Source: Butyrivibrio proteoclasticus P6B7 (lineage in GTDB: Bacteria > Bacillota > Clostridia > Lachnospirales > Lachnospiraceae). Taken from it: a DNA stretch of 45,174 bases. The stretch is from positions 21,801-66,974 of the forward strand of contig NZ_KK211397.1 in the NCBI RefSeq assembly GCF_000622085.1. Reading direction: 5' to 3'. A program made the position numbers and the translations under genes. Positions 34,776 through 42,144 of this stretch are shown here, piece after piece (within the stretch, counting starts at the first letter, position 1; each line of letters begins with the position of its first letter). The notes beneath the pieces were generated by a model that searched no databases, had not been told where the DNA came from, and was given only the letters and a program-made list of their open reading frames with translations.

Positions 34776-36221
34776 ATGGGAAGTTTAGGTAGGACTGAGA
34801 ATTACAAGCGCCTCGGTGAAGAGTGCGGAGTTTTTGGTATGTACGACTTCGACGGCGGTGATGTTGCCGAGTCCATTTATTATGGACTTGTATCGCTTCA
34901 GCACAGAGGGCAGGAGAGCTGCGGTATCGCAGTTAGTGAAACGGAAGGCCCTAAGGGAAAGATTAACAGCTACAAGGATATGGGCCTTGTCAATGAGGCT
35001 TTCACACCGGATATTCTTGATAAGCTTAAGGGTGATATCGGTGTTGGTCATGTTCGTTATTCTACAGCAGGGAGCAGTACGAGAGAGAATGCACAGCCCC
35101 TGGTTCTTAATTATGTAAAGGGTACCTTGGCTCTGGCCCATAACGGTAACCTTGTCAATGCACCAGAGCTTCGTAAAGAGCTTGCATATACTGGTGCCAT
35201 TTTCCAGACTACAATTGATTCTGAGGTAATTGCATATCATATCGCAAGAGAGAGACTTCTTTCACAGTCTGTTGAAGAAGCTGTTGGACGTGCTATGCTC
35301 AAGATAAAGGGTGCGTACAGCCTTGTTATCATGTCACCTCGTAAGCTCATCGGAGCAAGGGATCCATACGGCTTTAAGCCACTTGTAATCGGAAGAAGAG
35401 AGAACTGCTATATCTTAGCATCTGAGACCTGCGCTCTTGATACCATCGGAGCAACCTTTATTCGTGACGTCGAGCCTGGCGAGATCGTAACTATCTCACC
35501 GGAGTACGGCATTCAGTCTAATAAAACAATGTGCCTTGAAAAAGAAAAGCACGCACGTTGTATCTTTGAGTATATTTATTTTTCCAGACCAGACAGTAAT
35601 ATAGACGGAGTCAGTGTATATGACGCCAGAATCGCAGCAGGTAGATTCCTTGCCAAGGATTCACCAGTTGATGCGGACATGGTTGTTGGTGTACCTGAGT
35701 CAGGTAACGTGGCAGCTCTTGGCTATGCCCTTGAGTCCGGCATTCCTTACGGACAGGCATTTGTGAAGAACTCCTACATTGGTAGAACCTTCATTAAGCC
35801 AAGACAGAAGAACCGTGAGTCTTCCGTTCAGGTTAAGCTCAATGCACTTAAGAGCGCTGTTCAGGGCAAGAGGGTCATCATGATCGATGACTCCATCGTT
35901 AGAGGAACCACATCAGATCGTATCGTAAGAATGCTTCGTGATGCAGGAGCCAAGGAAGTTCACATGAGAGTATCATCACCACCATTTTTGTGGCCATGCT
36001 ACTTTGGAACGGACGTACCTGCAAGAGATCAGCTTATTGCCTACAACAGAAATGTTGATGACATCTGCAAGATTATCGGTGCAGACTCACTGGCTTACCT
36101 CAACATCGAAAGACTTGAGGAGATGGTTGGTGGCAACCTTGGAATCTGTAAGGGATGCTTTACAGGTAACTACCCTGTAGACCCTCCTAAGGAAGATATT
36201 AGAGGCGAGTTTGAGCAATAG
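34776..36221 (+). CDS. purF: Amidophosphoribosyltransferase
   Basis: Makes 5-phosphoribosylamine from PRPP and glutamine, the first step of purine synthesis. The 481-aa protein has a 16-residue propeptide before the nucleophile Cys17 (EE|CGVFGM), exposed by self-cleavage. The glutaminase half shows HRGQESCG, HNGNL and YGFKPLV. The phosphoribosyltransferase half has the PRPP loop VIMIDDSIVRGTT. Cysteines in HARCIF, WPCYFG and GICKGCFTGN match the four iron-sulfur ligands of the Bacillus-type enzyme, which make it oxygen-sensitive. The start follows GATGAGGAG. It is monocistronic, with purB about 3.7 kb downstream. Confidence 0.97.
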   Translation: MGSLGRTENYKRLGEECGVFGMYDFDGGDVAESIYYGLVSLQHRGQESCGIAVSETEGPKGKINSYKDMGLVNEAFTPDILDKLKGDIGVGHVRYSTAGSSTRENAQPLVLNYVKGTLALAHNGNLVNAPELRKELAYTGAIFQTTIDSEVIAYHIARERLLSQSVEEAVGRAMLKIKGAYSLVIMSPRKLIGARDPYGFKPLVIGRRENCYILASETCALDTIGATFIRDVEPGEIVTISPEYGIQSNKTMCLEKEKHARCIFEYIYFSRPDSNIDGVSVYDARIAAGRFLAKDSPVDADMVVGVPESGNVAALGYALESGIPYGQAFVKNSYIGRTFIKPRQKNRESSVQVKLNALKSAVQGKRVIMIDDSIVRGTTSDRIVRMLRDAGAKEVHMRVSSPPFLWPCYFGTDVPARDQLIAYNRNVDDICKIIGADSLAYLNIERLEEMVGGNLGICKGCFTGNYPVDPPKEDIRGEFEQ

Positions 36222-36229
36222 GCAGATGA

Positions 36230-36273
36230 AAATACATATAATCCTGTGCTTGCACAATGGATTATATGTATTT
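36230..36273. terminator. Long perfect hairpin after purF
   Basis: AAATACATATAATCC (36230-36244) pairs perfectly with GGATTATATGTATTT (36259-36273), and inside TGTGC pairs with GCACA across a two-base loop. That is 20 pairs with a two-base bulge. No T-run follows, so it may be a transcript stabiliser or a palindromic insert rather than a simple terminator. Confidence 0.65.
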
Positions 36274-36300
36274 GAAGATGTAATGGACATGAGGAAAGAA

Positions 36301-36371
36301 GAAATACGAACGAAGTGAGTATTTCGATTTCCGAATGGACATAGCATGGCGAGAACGAAGTGGAGCCGTGC
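36301..36371. repeat. Two hairpins with different stems and the same loop
   Basis: Stem GAAATAC (36301-36307)/GTATTTC (36319-36325) and stem GCATGGC (36344-36350)/GCCGTGC (36365-36371) both enclose GAACGAAGTG. The box AATGGACAT also recurs at 36282, 36334 and 36451. A third hairpin, CAGCTGCCG (36411-36419)/CGGCAGCTG (36433-36441), lies further on. The gap 36222-36488 otherwise contains no gene. Confidence 0.7.
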
Positions 36372-36410
36372 GTTATTGCGTAGTACATCAGAATAATTAC
36401 TAGATTATCC

Positions 36411-36441
36411 CAGCTGCCGTAAGTTTATCATGCGGCAGCTG
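36411..36441. terminator. G/C-rich hairpin before the radical SAM gene
   Basis: CAGCTGCCG (36411-36419) pairs perfectly with CGGCAGCTG (36433-36441). It is followed by AAATTAATG rather than a T-run. It may end transcripts from purF or shape the leader of the radical SAM gene. Confidence 0.5.
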
Positions 36442-36488
36442 AAATTAATGAATGGACATAAAATGTGTGAGTGAGAGATTTTTCATGG

Positions 36489-37406
36489 ATGAATAAGACT
36501 AAGGTCATAGATCTTTTTGGAAAAGAGATTACTATTAAAAACTACATATGCGCTAAGGACGGCGGGCAGTACATGGAAAAGCCCGAGGATCCTAAGCTGC
36601 AGTTTTCGATTATTCCTACAGAGGTCTGCGGCTGCAATTGTCCCTTCTGCTGTGCCAGGGATTCAATGCATGGACGGAGCCTTGATATTGAAAGACTTAA
36701 GACAGTTCTTTTGTCACTTCAGGAGAGGAACCTAATCCGAGGCATTTCCATTTCAGGTGGAGAGCCATTTACGGATGTCACGCTGCTTAATGAGATCATT
36801 AACCTGTGCTTTGATGTATGCGGAACTGAGGTGGAAATGTCCATCAACACTAACGGAAGTGGCATAGGTAGTGTGACTAAGATAAAGAACTATGAGCATA
36901 TTGATGCCATCCACATCAGCAGGCACCACTATGATGATGCTAAGAATGCGGAGCTGTTTGGCGGGAAAGTGCCTACCACCAGTGAGATAAGAAAAGTGGT
37001 GGAAGAGGTGCCTTTTAAGGACTTGTTTGTGTTTAACTGTATTCTTCTTAAGGATTACATCGGCAGCAGGGAGGAGGCCCACAGATTTCTTGATTACGCT
37101 ATAGATGTGGGAGTTCACAAGACTGGCTTTATCACTGCCATGGAGGTCAATGACTTTACAAGGGGTCAGCGTGTGTCCTACGAGGATATAATATCCAGGG
37201 AGGATGAGAGATTTCTTTTTACCCAGTGTTTTAGAGACTTTGAGACCTGTTGTTGTCAGCACGGAATATACCATAACGGGGCCGGTCAGATCTGCGAGTT
37301 CTACGGAAGGCAGACCAAACCTGGGACTATAGATTATGTTAGAGGCCTTGTGTATGGGGCAGACAATTACCTTCGTACAGGGTACGGCGGAGAAATCATT
37401 ATATAG
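36489..37406 (+). CDS. Radical SAM protein with C-terminal cysteine cluster
   Basis: About 305 aa. CxxxCxxC for the SAM-binding iron-sulfur cluster is C47, C51 and C54 (VCGCNCPFCC), and SISGGEPF is the SAM-contacting GGE motif. The C-terminal part has another cysteine group (QCFRDFETCCCQHG...GQICEFYG) that could hold a second cluster. The substrate is unknown. I chose ATG 36489, about ten bases after GAGAG; a GTG at 36471 would add six residues. A small gene follows after 48 bases, then two more, probably co-transcribed. The position between purF and purB does not by itself imply a purine role. Confidence 0.85.
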   Translation: MNKTKVIDLFGKEITIKNYICAKDGGQYMEKPEDPKLQFSIIPTEVCGCNCPFCCARDSMHGRSLDIERLKTVLLSLQERNLIRGISISGGEPFTDVTLLNEIINLCFDVCGTEVEMSINTNGSGIGSVTKIKNYEHIDAIHISRHHYDDAKNAELFGGKVPTTSEIRKVVEEVPFKDLFVFNCILLKDYIGSREEAHRFLDYAIDVGVHKTGFITAMEVNDFTRGQRVSYEDIISREDERFLFTQCFRDFETCCCQHGIYHNGAGQICEFYGRQTKPGTIDYVRGLVYGADNYLRTGYGGEIII

Positions 37407-37454
37407 ATAACTGGATATCAGATAGAATACGGAAGTTTCCGGAAAGGGACTTAG

Positions 37455-37763
37455 ATGGAAGAAAGAGAAGTTTATGAATTCATTCAGAAGATAATAGATG
37501 GCGCTCAGGATTCCAAAAGCGCAGGGTATGCTATTTTGGGAGTTGCAGGGATCATATCAAGAGAGCCCTACAACAAAGAACTGGATCAGAAATTAAGAGA
37601 TCTTGCCTTTGGTCTTATAGATAAGGATCTTAAGCTTAATGATTACAAATCAGCTATAACGGGGAAAACTATTGGCTGGAGTGCGGTAGTAAATGCAGCT
37701 GATAAGCGAAGATATGAGATGCAGAGACGAGAAGAAGAACGAAGAAGATGTGGGTGGTGCTAA
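37455..37763 (+). CDS. Small protein ending in CGWC (102 aa)
   Basis: Helical and charged, with no signal peptide. After a central hydrophobic patch (SAGYAILGVAGIISREP) it ends RRRCGWC, so its only two cysteines form a CxxC at the very C-terminus. The start follows GAAAGGGA, and the next gene begins three bases after its stop. Being next to a radical SAM enzyme, it could be a substrate of that enzyme, but the length and globular look are not typical of a peptide precursor. It could equally be a metal-binding or redox partner. I do not recognise a family. Confidence 0.7.
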   Translation: MEEREVYEFIQKIIDGAQDSKSAGYAILGVAGIISREPYNKELDQKLRDLAFGLIDKDLKLNDYKSAITGKTIGWSAVVNAADKRRYEMQRREEERRRCGWC

Positions 37764-37766
37764 GCT

Positions 37767-38774
37767 ATGTTTATGAAATCAGATGGGGATTTTCTTGTCC
37801 TTGATGACACTATCGTTTTGTATAAGGGCAAGGGACCAAAGGTGGTATTTCCGGCGGTTATTGATGGCCATAGGATCAAAACTATCGGTAACGAGGTTGT
37901 AAGCGGAAGAACAGATATAGAGGAAATAGTGGTTGAAAGAGGCATAGAGGTTATCAATACTCTTTCCTTTGAAAGACTTCCTGAGCTTATGAGGATTCAG
38001 TTACCGGATACATTGAATCATATAGGAAGACAGACTTTTGCTGAAGATCATAAGCTTAGCCAGCTTGATTTTATGCTGCATCTGTCAGAGAGTGAGTACA
38101 AGGAACTCTTAGAGGACAGCTGCGGCGGATCTGAGGGGCTTAGGGTTTGTGGTTCCTATATTAAGAAATTTGATTTTTACAAAGCTCTTAAGGAGGCACC
38201 CATTGTTGGTACCTTTATGTTTAAACCTGTTACCCAGCTTGATAAGAAGGTAAGGACTCTTGTGGCTATTCAGAGACTTGATGTTTACAGAACTATAACC
38301 ACCAATATAGATCTGGTTGGTGGAGATAGCTTTGAATTCTTTAGCGAAGCGGAAGTTGATAGAAATGATATCACAAGGAAGATAGCTCTTTTGCAAAAGA
38401 AGGAGTACATAAATCCTGATACTGCTGATGTGGACAGGTACAATGATCAGCGTTTGAAAAATCATGAGGTATTCAGGGAGCCAAATACTATGCTTCCTTG
38501 CTTCCACGAAGACAATGTGTCTTTTGAAAACGGAGAAGTCATCGTAAAGATCGAGATGCTTATTGGAACCTTTTACTGGAACAGCGTAAGAAGGGTGGTT
38601 GTACAGGGGAAGAACTATTATTCTGTGGACAGATATTATCTTACGGATGAGGAGTTCCAGTCATATCGCAGAAAGAGAAGTGGCATATATTTTGATGAGA
38701 ATGGCATTGAGGTTTCAGATCCAGCAAGGATAGAGGCTATTGATCTTAAGAGTAGTGTTTTGAATTATATGTGA
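37767..38774 (+). CDS. BspA-like leucine-rich-repeat protein (LRR_5)
   Basis: A 335-aa protein. The N-terminal 100 residues have the BspA-type repeat pattern (VFPAVIDGHRIKTIGNEVVSG; IEEIVVERGIEVINTLSFERL; LMRIQLPDTLNHIGRQTFAE), spaced about 23 residues apart. The rest (about 110-335) is a mixed domain with no recognised motif. No signal peptide is seen, unlike secreted BspA proteins, so it is probably intracellular. It is tightly linked to the CGWC gene (3 bases) and overlaps or abuts the next gene, so the three are probably translated together. Confidence 0.75.
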   Translation: MFMKSDGDFLVLDDTIVLYKGKGPKVVFPAVIDGHRIKTIGNEVVSGRTDIEEIVVERGIEVINTLSFERLPELMRIQLPDTLNHIGRQTFAEDHKLSQLDFMLHLSESEYKELLEDSCGGSEGLRVCGSYIKKFDFYKALKEAPIVGTFMFKPVTQLDKKVRTLVAIQRLDVYRTITTNIDLVGGDSFEFFSEAEVDRNDITRKIALLQKKEYINPDTADVDRYNDQRLKNHEVFREPNTMLPCFHEDNVSFENGEVIVKIEMLIGTFYWNSVRRVVVQGKNYYSVDRYYLTDEEFQSYRRKRSGIYFDENGIEVSDPARIEAIDLKSSVLNYM

Positions 38775-38782
38775 GAGAAGAT

Positions 38783-39946
38783 ATGAGTAATACACCGATA
38801 ATTAAAGGACTGGCAGCTCTGGCAACTGTAGGGCTTGCCTATATAGCTCAGGGAGCAGGAATCAAGATTAATGATTCCGTTGAAAAGAATAAGAAACAGG
38901 AAAATAAGAAGCCAGAGTATAAGAAATCAGAGAATAATGGTGCTAAAACTAATGGCCAGACCTATAAAAATGATGGCTTTTACAGTGCGGCAGCAGGGAT
39001 TAAGTCCGAGAACCGCTATGATCTTACAAAAGAACTTCAGCTGACTTTAGATGATAACATAAGCCCAGAGAAGAGAAAGCAGATAAGAGACAAGATATTT
39101 GCTTTCAAGCTTTATGTGCTTAAAACTGAGCCTATGTGTGGAAAGATGTTGATGGCCATTGATGTGGTTGAGGATTTCAAAACTCCGAAGGCAGCTACAG
39201 ATGGCAGGAAGATATATTATAATCCGGCCTATTTTGATGCTATCGGCGAGGATAAGTATTTCTTTATAATTCTGAGCCAGTTTTACCACATTTTGCATGG
39301 CTACTGTTATAAAGCAGATGGTAAGAATGAGGAGCTATGGAGTACAGCCTGTGAGTTTGCAGCAAACGCAAAGGCTACGAATTTTAGTAGACGCCATAGA
39401 GACATTGAACTACATGCCATGGAGGATGCGCCCTTTATTATGACAGAGGGCTACTATGAAAAGGTTGATGCCGAAGATATTTATCAGCAGATGTCAAAGG
39501 CTTCAAACAAGTACAGGCTTTCCGGACAGCCTATTCATTTTATCTATGTATTTCGCTCAGTGTGGAAATACGATGTTAATGTAAGACCAGTGAAGAATCT
39601 GATCCTGCCAGTAAATATGGGATTTACGGAGCTTATGGATGCAAAGAGTGAACTGGAGCACCTTAAGAAATGGGCCCAGAATTCAGTGCCAGCAAATATT
39701 TCTGATGAGTGTAAGTTCTTTTCAAAGGTTAATTCCTATGATGCCCTAAGTAGTAATGATCAGGACAGGTTAGACAGGATAATAGAGGATGCCTTTAATC
39801 AGGGGTCCGATGATAAGACAGTTCTTAGGCTTATGGAGCTACTTGAAGCCAACAGGAAAGTAGTTAAGGAAGCCTTTGCAATATGTGACAATGATAGAAT
39901 AGATTCTTTTCTTAGAAAATGTTACTATCTAAAAGATGCTAAATAA
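38783..39946 (+). CDS. DUF2201-like protein with degenerate metallopeptidase motif
   Basis: About 387 aa. The start is ATG 38783 after GAGAGAAG; a GTG at 38771 overlaps the upstream stop. An N-terminal hydrophobic stretch (GLAALATVGLAYIAQGAGI) may be a membrane anchor, followed by a Lys/Asn-rich linker. The central domain (about 75-230) has the layout of the DUF2201 N-terminal domain: a strand reaching KIYYNPAYF, a helix where HExxH is expected, and W(S)TACEFAANA for the usual WNIAADLAIN. The motif itself reads SQFYH (165-169), so two of three key residues are lost and catalysis is unlikely. The usual VWA domain and MoxR ATPase partner are not present nearby. Confidence 0.6.
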   Translation: MSNTPIIKGLAALATVGLAYIAQGAGIKINDSVEKNKKQENKKPEYKKSENNGAKTNGQTYKNDGFYSAAAGIKSENRYDLTKELQLTLDDNISPEKRKQIRDKIFAFKLYVLKTEPMCGKMLMAIDVVEDFKTPKAATDGRKIYYNPAYFDAIGEDKYFFIILSQFYHILHGYCYKADGKNEELWSTACEFAANAKATNFSRRHRDIELHAMEDAPFIMTEGYYEKVDAEDIYQQMSKASNKYRLSGQPIHFIYVFRSVWKYDVNVRPVKNLILPVNMGFTELMDAKSELEHLKKWAQNSVPANISDECKFFSKVNSYDALSSNDQDRLDRIIEDAFNQGSDDKTVLRLMELLEANRKVVKEAFAICDNDRIDSFLRKCYYLKDAK

Positions 39947-39963
39947 AGTTTAGGAGGAGTATT

Positions 39964-41397
39964 ATGAGCACAGATCGTTACAGTAGCCCACTTTCAGAGC
40001 GCTACGCCAGCAAGGAGATGCAGTATATCTTTTCACAGGACATGAAGTTCAGAACCTGGAGAAGGCTTTGGATCGCTCTTGCAGAGATTGAGCATGAACT
40101 TGGACTTAACATTACACAGGAGCAGATTGATGAGCTTAAGGCCCACAAGGACGACATCAACTATGATGTGGCAAGAGCCCGTGAGAAGGAAGTTCGTCAT
40201 GATGTAATGAGCCATGTATACGCATACGGCCAGCAGTGCCCTAAGGCTAAGGGTATCATCCACCTTGGTGCAACCAGCTGCTACGTTGGTGATAACACAG
40301 ATATCATCATTATGACAGAGGCTCTTAAGCTTGTTCGTAAGAAACTCGTTAATGTAATCGCAGAGCTTGCTAAGTTCGCAGATAAATATAAGGCACAGGC
40401 TACTCTTGGATTCACACACTTCCAGCCTGCACAGCCTACAACGGTTGGTAAAAGAGCTTGCCTCTGGCTTCAGGACTTTACTTTAGACCTTGAAGATCTT
40501 GATTATGTTCTTGATAACATGAAGCTTCTTGGATCTAAGGGAACAACAGGAACTCAGGCATCCTTCCTTGAGCTCTTTGATGGAGACCTTACCAAGGTTG
40601 ATAAGCTTGATCCAATGCTTGCTGAGAAGATGGGCTTCAAGGGATGCATGGCAGTATCAGGCCAGACCTACAGCCGTAAGATTGATGTTAAGGTAGTTAA
40701 CGTTCTTTCAGGTATCTGCCAGTCAGCTACCAAGATGGCTCAGGATATCAGACTTCTTCAGCATCTTAAAGAGGTTGAGGAGCCATTTGAAAAGAGCCAG
40801 ATCGGTTCATCAGCTATGGCTTACAAGCGCAATCCTATGAGAAGTGAGCGTATCTGTTCTCTTTCAAGATACGTTATCGTTGATACACTTAACCCAGCTA
40901 TCACAGAGGTTTCACAGTGGTTTGAGAGAACTCTTGATGATTCTGCTAACAAGAGACTTTCTATTGCAGAGGGCTTCCTTGCTACAGATGGTGTTCTTGA
41001 CCTTTGCCTCAATGTTGTTGATGGTCTTGTGGTTTATCCTAAGGTTATCGAGAAGCGCCTTATGTCAGAACTTCCATTCATGGCAACTGAGAACATCATG
41101 ATGGATGCTGTTAAGGCTGGCGGCGACAGACAGGAGCTCCACGAGAGAATCCGTGAGCTTTCTATGGAAGCTGGTAAGACAGTTAAGGTTGACGGTAAGG
41201 ACAATAACCTCCTTGAGCTTATCGCTGCAGATCCTGCCTTCCACTTAAGCCTTGATGACCTTAAGGCAGCAATGGATCCTAACAAGTACACTGGCTGCAG
41301 TGCTCACCAGGTTGATAAGTTCCTTGCTGAGGTTGTAAACCCAATCCTTGAGGCTAACAAGGATGACCTTGGTGTAACAGCGGAGATTAATGTTTAA
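39964..41397 (+). CDS. purB: Adenylosuccinate lyase
   Basis: Catalyses two fumarate-releasing steps: SAICAR to AICAR, and adenylosuccinate to AMP. The 477 aa is a normal length. The fumarase/aspartase signature GSSAMAYKRNPMRSE begins at residue 281, with the flexible-loop serine S283. GATSCYVGDNTD and TLGFTHFQPAQPTT (catalytic His) are the other two conserved regions. The start follows TTTAGGAGGAG. It lies 17 bases after the DUF2201-like gene and may share its transcript, ending at a clear terminator. Confidence 0.97.
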   Translation: MSTDRYSSPLSERYASKEMQYIFSQDMKFRTWRRLWIALAEIEHELGLNITQEQIDELKAHKDDINYDVARAREKEVRHDVMSHVYAYGQQCPKAKGIIHLGATSCYVGDNTDIIIMTEALKLVRKKLVNVIAELAKFADKYKAQATLGFTHFQPAQPTTVGKRACLWLQDFTLDLEDLDYVLDNMKLLGSKGTTGTQASFLELFDGDLTKVDKLDPMLAEKMGFKGCMAVSGQTYSRKIDVKVVNVLSGICQSATKMAQDIRLLQHLKEVEEPFEKSQIGSSAMAYKRNPMRSERICSLSRYVIVDTLNPAITEVSQWFERTLDDSANKRLSIAEGFLATDGVLDLCLNVVDGLVVYPKVIEKRLMSELPFMATENIMMDAVKAGGDRQELHERIRELSMEAGKTVKVDGKDNNLLELIAADPAFHLSLDDLKAAMDPNKYTGCSAHQVDKFLAEVVNPILEANKDDLGVTAEINV

Positions 41398-41431
41398 TTG
41401 AATTGTCGATAGACATTATTGTAAATGTGAA

Positions 41432-41467
41432 GGGGCTGCCACACTAATTAGTGCGACAGCCCCTTCT
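41432..41467 (+). terminator. Terminator after purB
   Basis: GGGGCTG (41432-41438) pairs with CAGCCCC (41457-41463), enclosing the palindrome CACTAATTAGTG, then TTCTTAT. The structured repeat core B begins about 20 bases later. Confidence 0.9.
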
Positions 41468-41485
41468 TATATTGTAACGGCTCCG

Positions 41486-41668
41486 TACGCCATCCTTGAC
41501 CCACGTAAATCAGGGAGCTTCTGCCATGTCACCGATGGCGATAGACTCATGAGCAGCTGCAAGGAATCACCATCGCATTCACCAGTGTAGCCCCCTGATT
41601 TATGTGCATCAAGGACAAGCCTAACGGTGGCTGGTTATTACCTCCGGCTCCAGATCTTTGAGCAGCTG
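41486..41668. repeat. Structured dispersed repeat core, copy B
   Basis: Inverted relative of 746-932. The outer stem is 41493-41519 with 41589-41615 (TCCTTGACCC... with ...GCATCAAGGA), and the inner stem is CGATGG (41533-41538) with CCATCG (41570-41575), around the same GACTCATGAGCAGCTG loop. A plus-strand frame AILDP.KSG...TDGDRLMSSC...TAG parallels that in copy A. On the far side it is joined, like copy A, to a tandem hairpin array. Confidence 0.8.
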
Positions 41669-41737
41669 AAAGCATCTTAGGGCATGATCAACCTCTACCA
41701 GGGCTCTTTTTCGCTTTCTATCGTGGTATTTCACCAT
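41621..41737 (-). CDS. Small ORF (38 aa) running from tandem array into core B
   Basis: The ATG is six bases after a perfect AGGAGG. The product begins MVKYHDRKRKRALVEVDHAL and continues CFQLLKDLEPEVITSHR. The segment QLLKDLEPEV matches QLLEDQEPEV on the plus strand of copy A (from about 746), where no start codon or ribosome site precedes it. The strong site and basic N-terminus make translation credible. The product could be a leader peptide or a remnant of a longer gene. No family is recognised. Confidence 0.45.
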   Translation of the reverse strand: MVKYHDRKRKRALVEVDHALRCFQLLKDLEPEVITSHR

Positions 41738-41900
41738 AAACAACCTCCTGTTAGGGACGATATTTACCTCTAACAATACAGTTTTTTCTTTCTATCGTGG
41801 TATTTCACCATAAACAACCTCTTGTTAGGGACGATATTTACCTCTAACGATACAGTTTTTTTCTTTCTATCGTGGTATTTCGCCATAAACAACCTCCTAC
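41714..41900. repeat. 74/75-bp tandem repeat, two and a half units
   Basis: TCTATCGTGG begins at 41717, 41791 and 41866. Each unit contains TGGT-ATTTC-ACCA and, in the two full spacers, GTTAGGG...CCTCTAAC hairpins. Read on the minus strand, each unit carries an AGG-type ribosome site, six bases, an ATG and the codons for KYHDRK. It lies between core B and the IS110 element. Confidence 0.9.
41770..41886 (-). CDS. Small ORF (38 aa) within the tandem array
   Basis: The ATG follows a perfect AGGAGG by six bases. It reads MAKYHDRKKKTVSLEVNIVP, then passes in frame through the middle unit's own start (MVKYHDRKKKLYC). Because units are 74 or 75 bp, some starts are in frame with each other and some are not. 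It is probably a by-product of duplicated start regions, but translation is plausible. Confidence 0.3.
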   Translation of the reverse strand: MAKYHDRKKKTVSLEVNIVPNKRLFMVKYHDRKKKLYC

Positions 41901-41913
41901 TATTAGTATTAGT

Positions 41914-42144
41914 CATAGTCTTTCTTTACCTTTTCTATAGGTTCGACTATGCTGTTTAAGATACTGTGGATTGGTTGTTTCCTCCTACCGCATAGACGGT
42001 TTCTAACAGGCTCCAACCACAGTCTCTTTGTATATTTGTTAATCAGTTAGTTACCGCATGACGGTTTATCAAGAAGTAGGTTACGATTGCAAGGAGCCCT
42101 GTGGATCTGAAACAGTATCAATACTTTTATTAGGGAGGTCCTAT
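41914..42144 (+). ncRNA. Candidate IS110 bridge RNA in the recombinase leader
   Basis: Three folding units in a row precede the recombinase. CATAGTC (41914-41920) pairs with GACTATG (41945-41951). ACTGTGG plus TTGG (41963-41974, one-base bulge) pairs with CCAACCACAGT (42013-42023). ACCG...CGGT forms a small stem in the loop of the second unit (41987-42000) and again at 42053-42064, in the shared context TACCGCAT(a)GACGGTTT. In the IS110 group the 5' leader encodes a bridge RNA with a 5' stem-loop followed by two guide loops; the order here fits. Guide bases were not derived. Confidence 0.5.

Noticed and set aside
933..41485. A 40-kb composite transposon or island bounded by the inverted repeat cores
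   Set aside because: The cores are short and diverged, and the interior holds ordinary housekeeping genes (leuA, htpG, purF, purB) with uniform codon style. Dispersed repeats explain this better.
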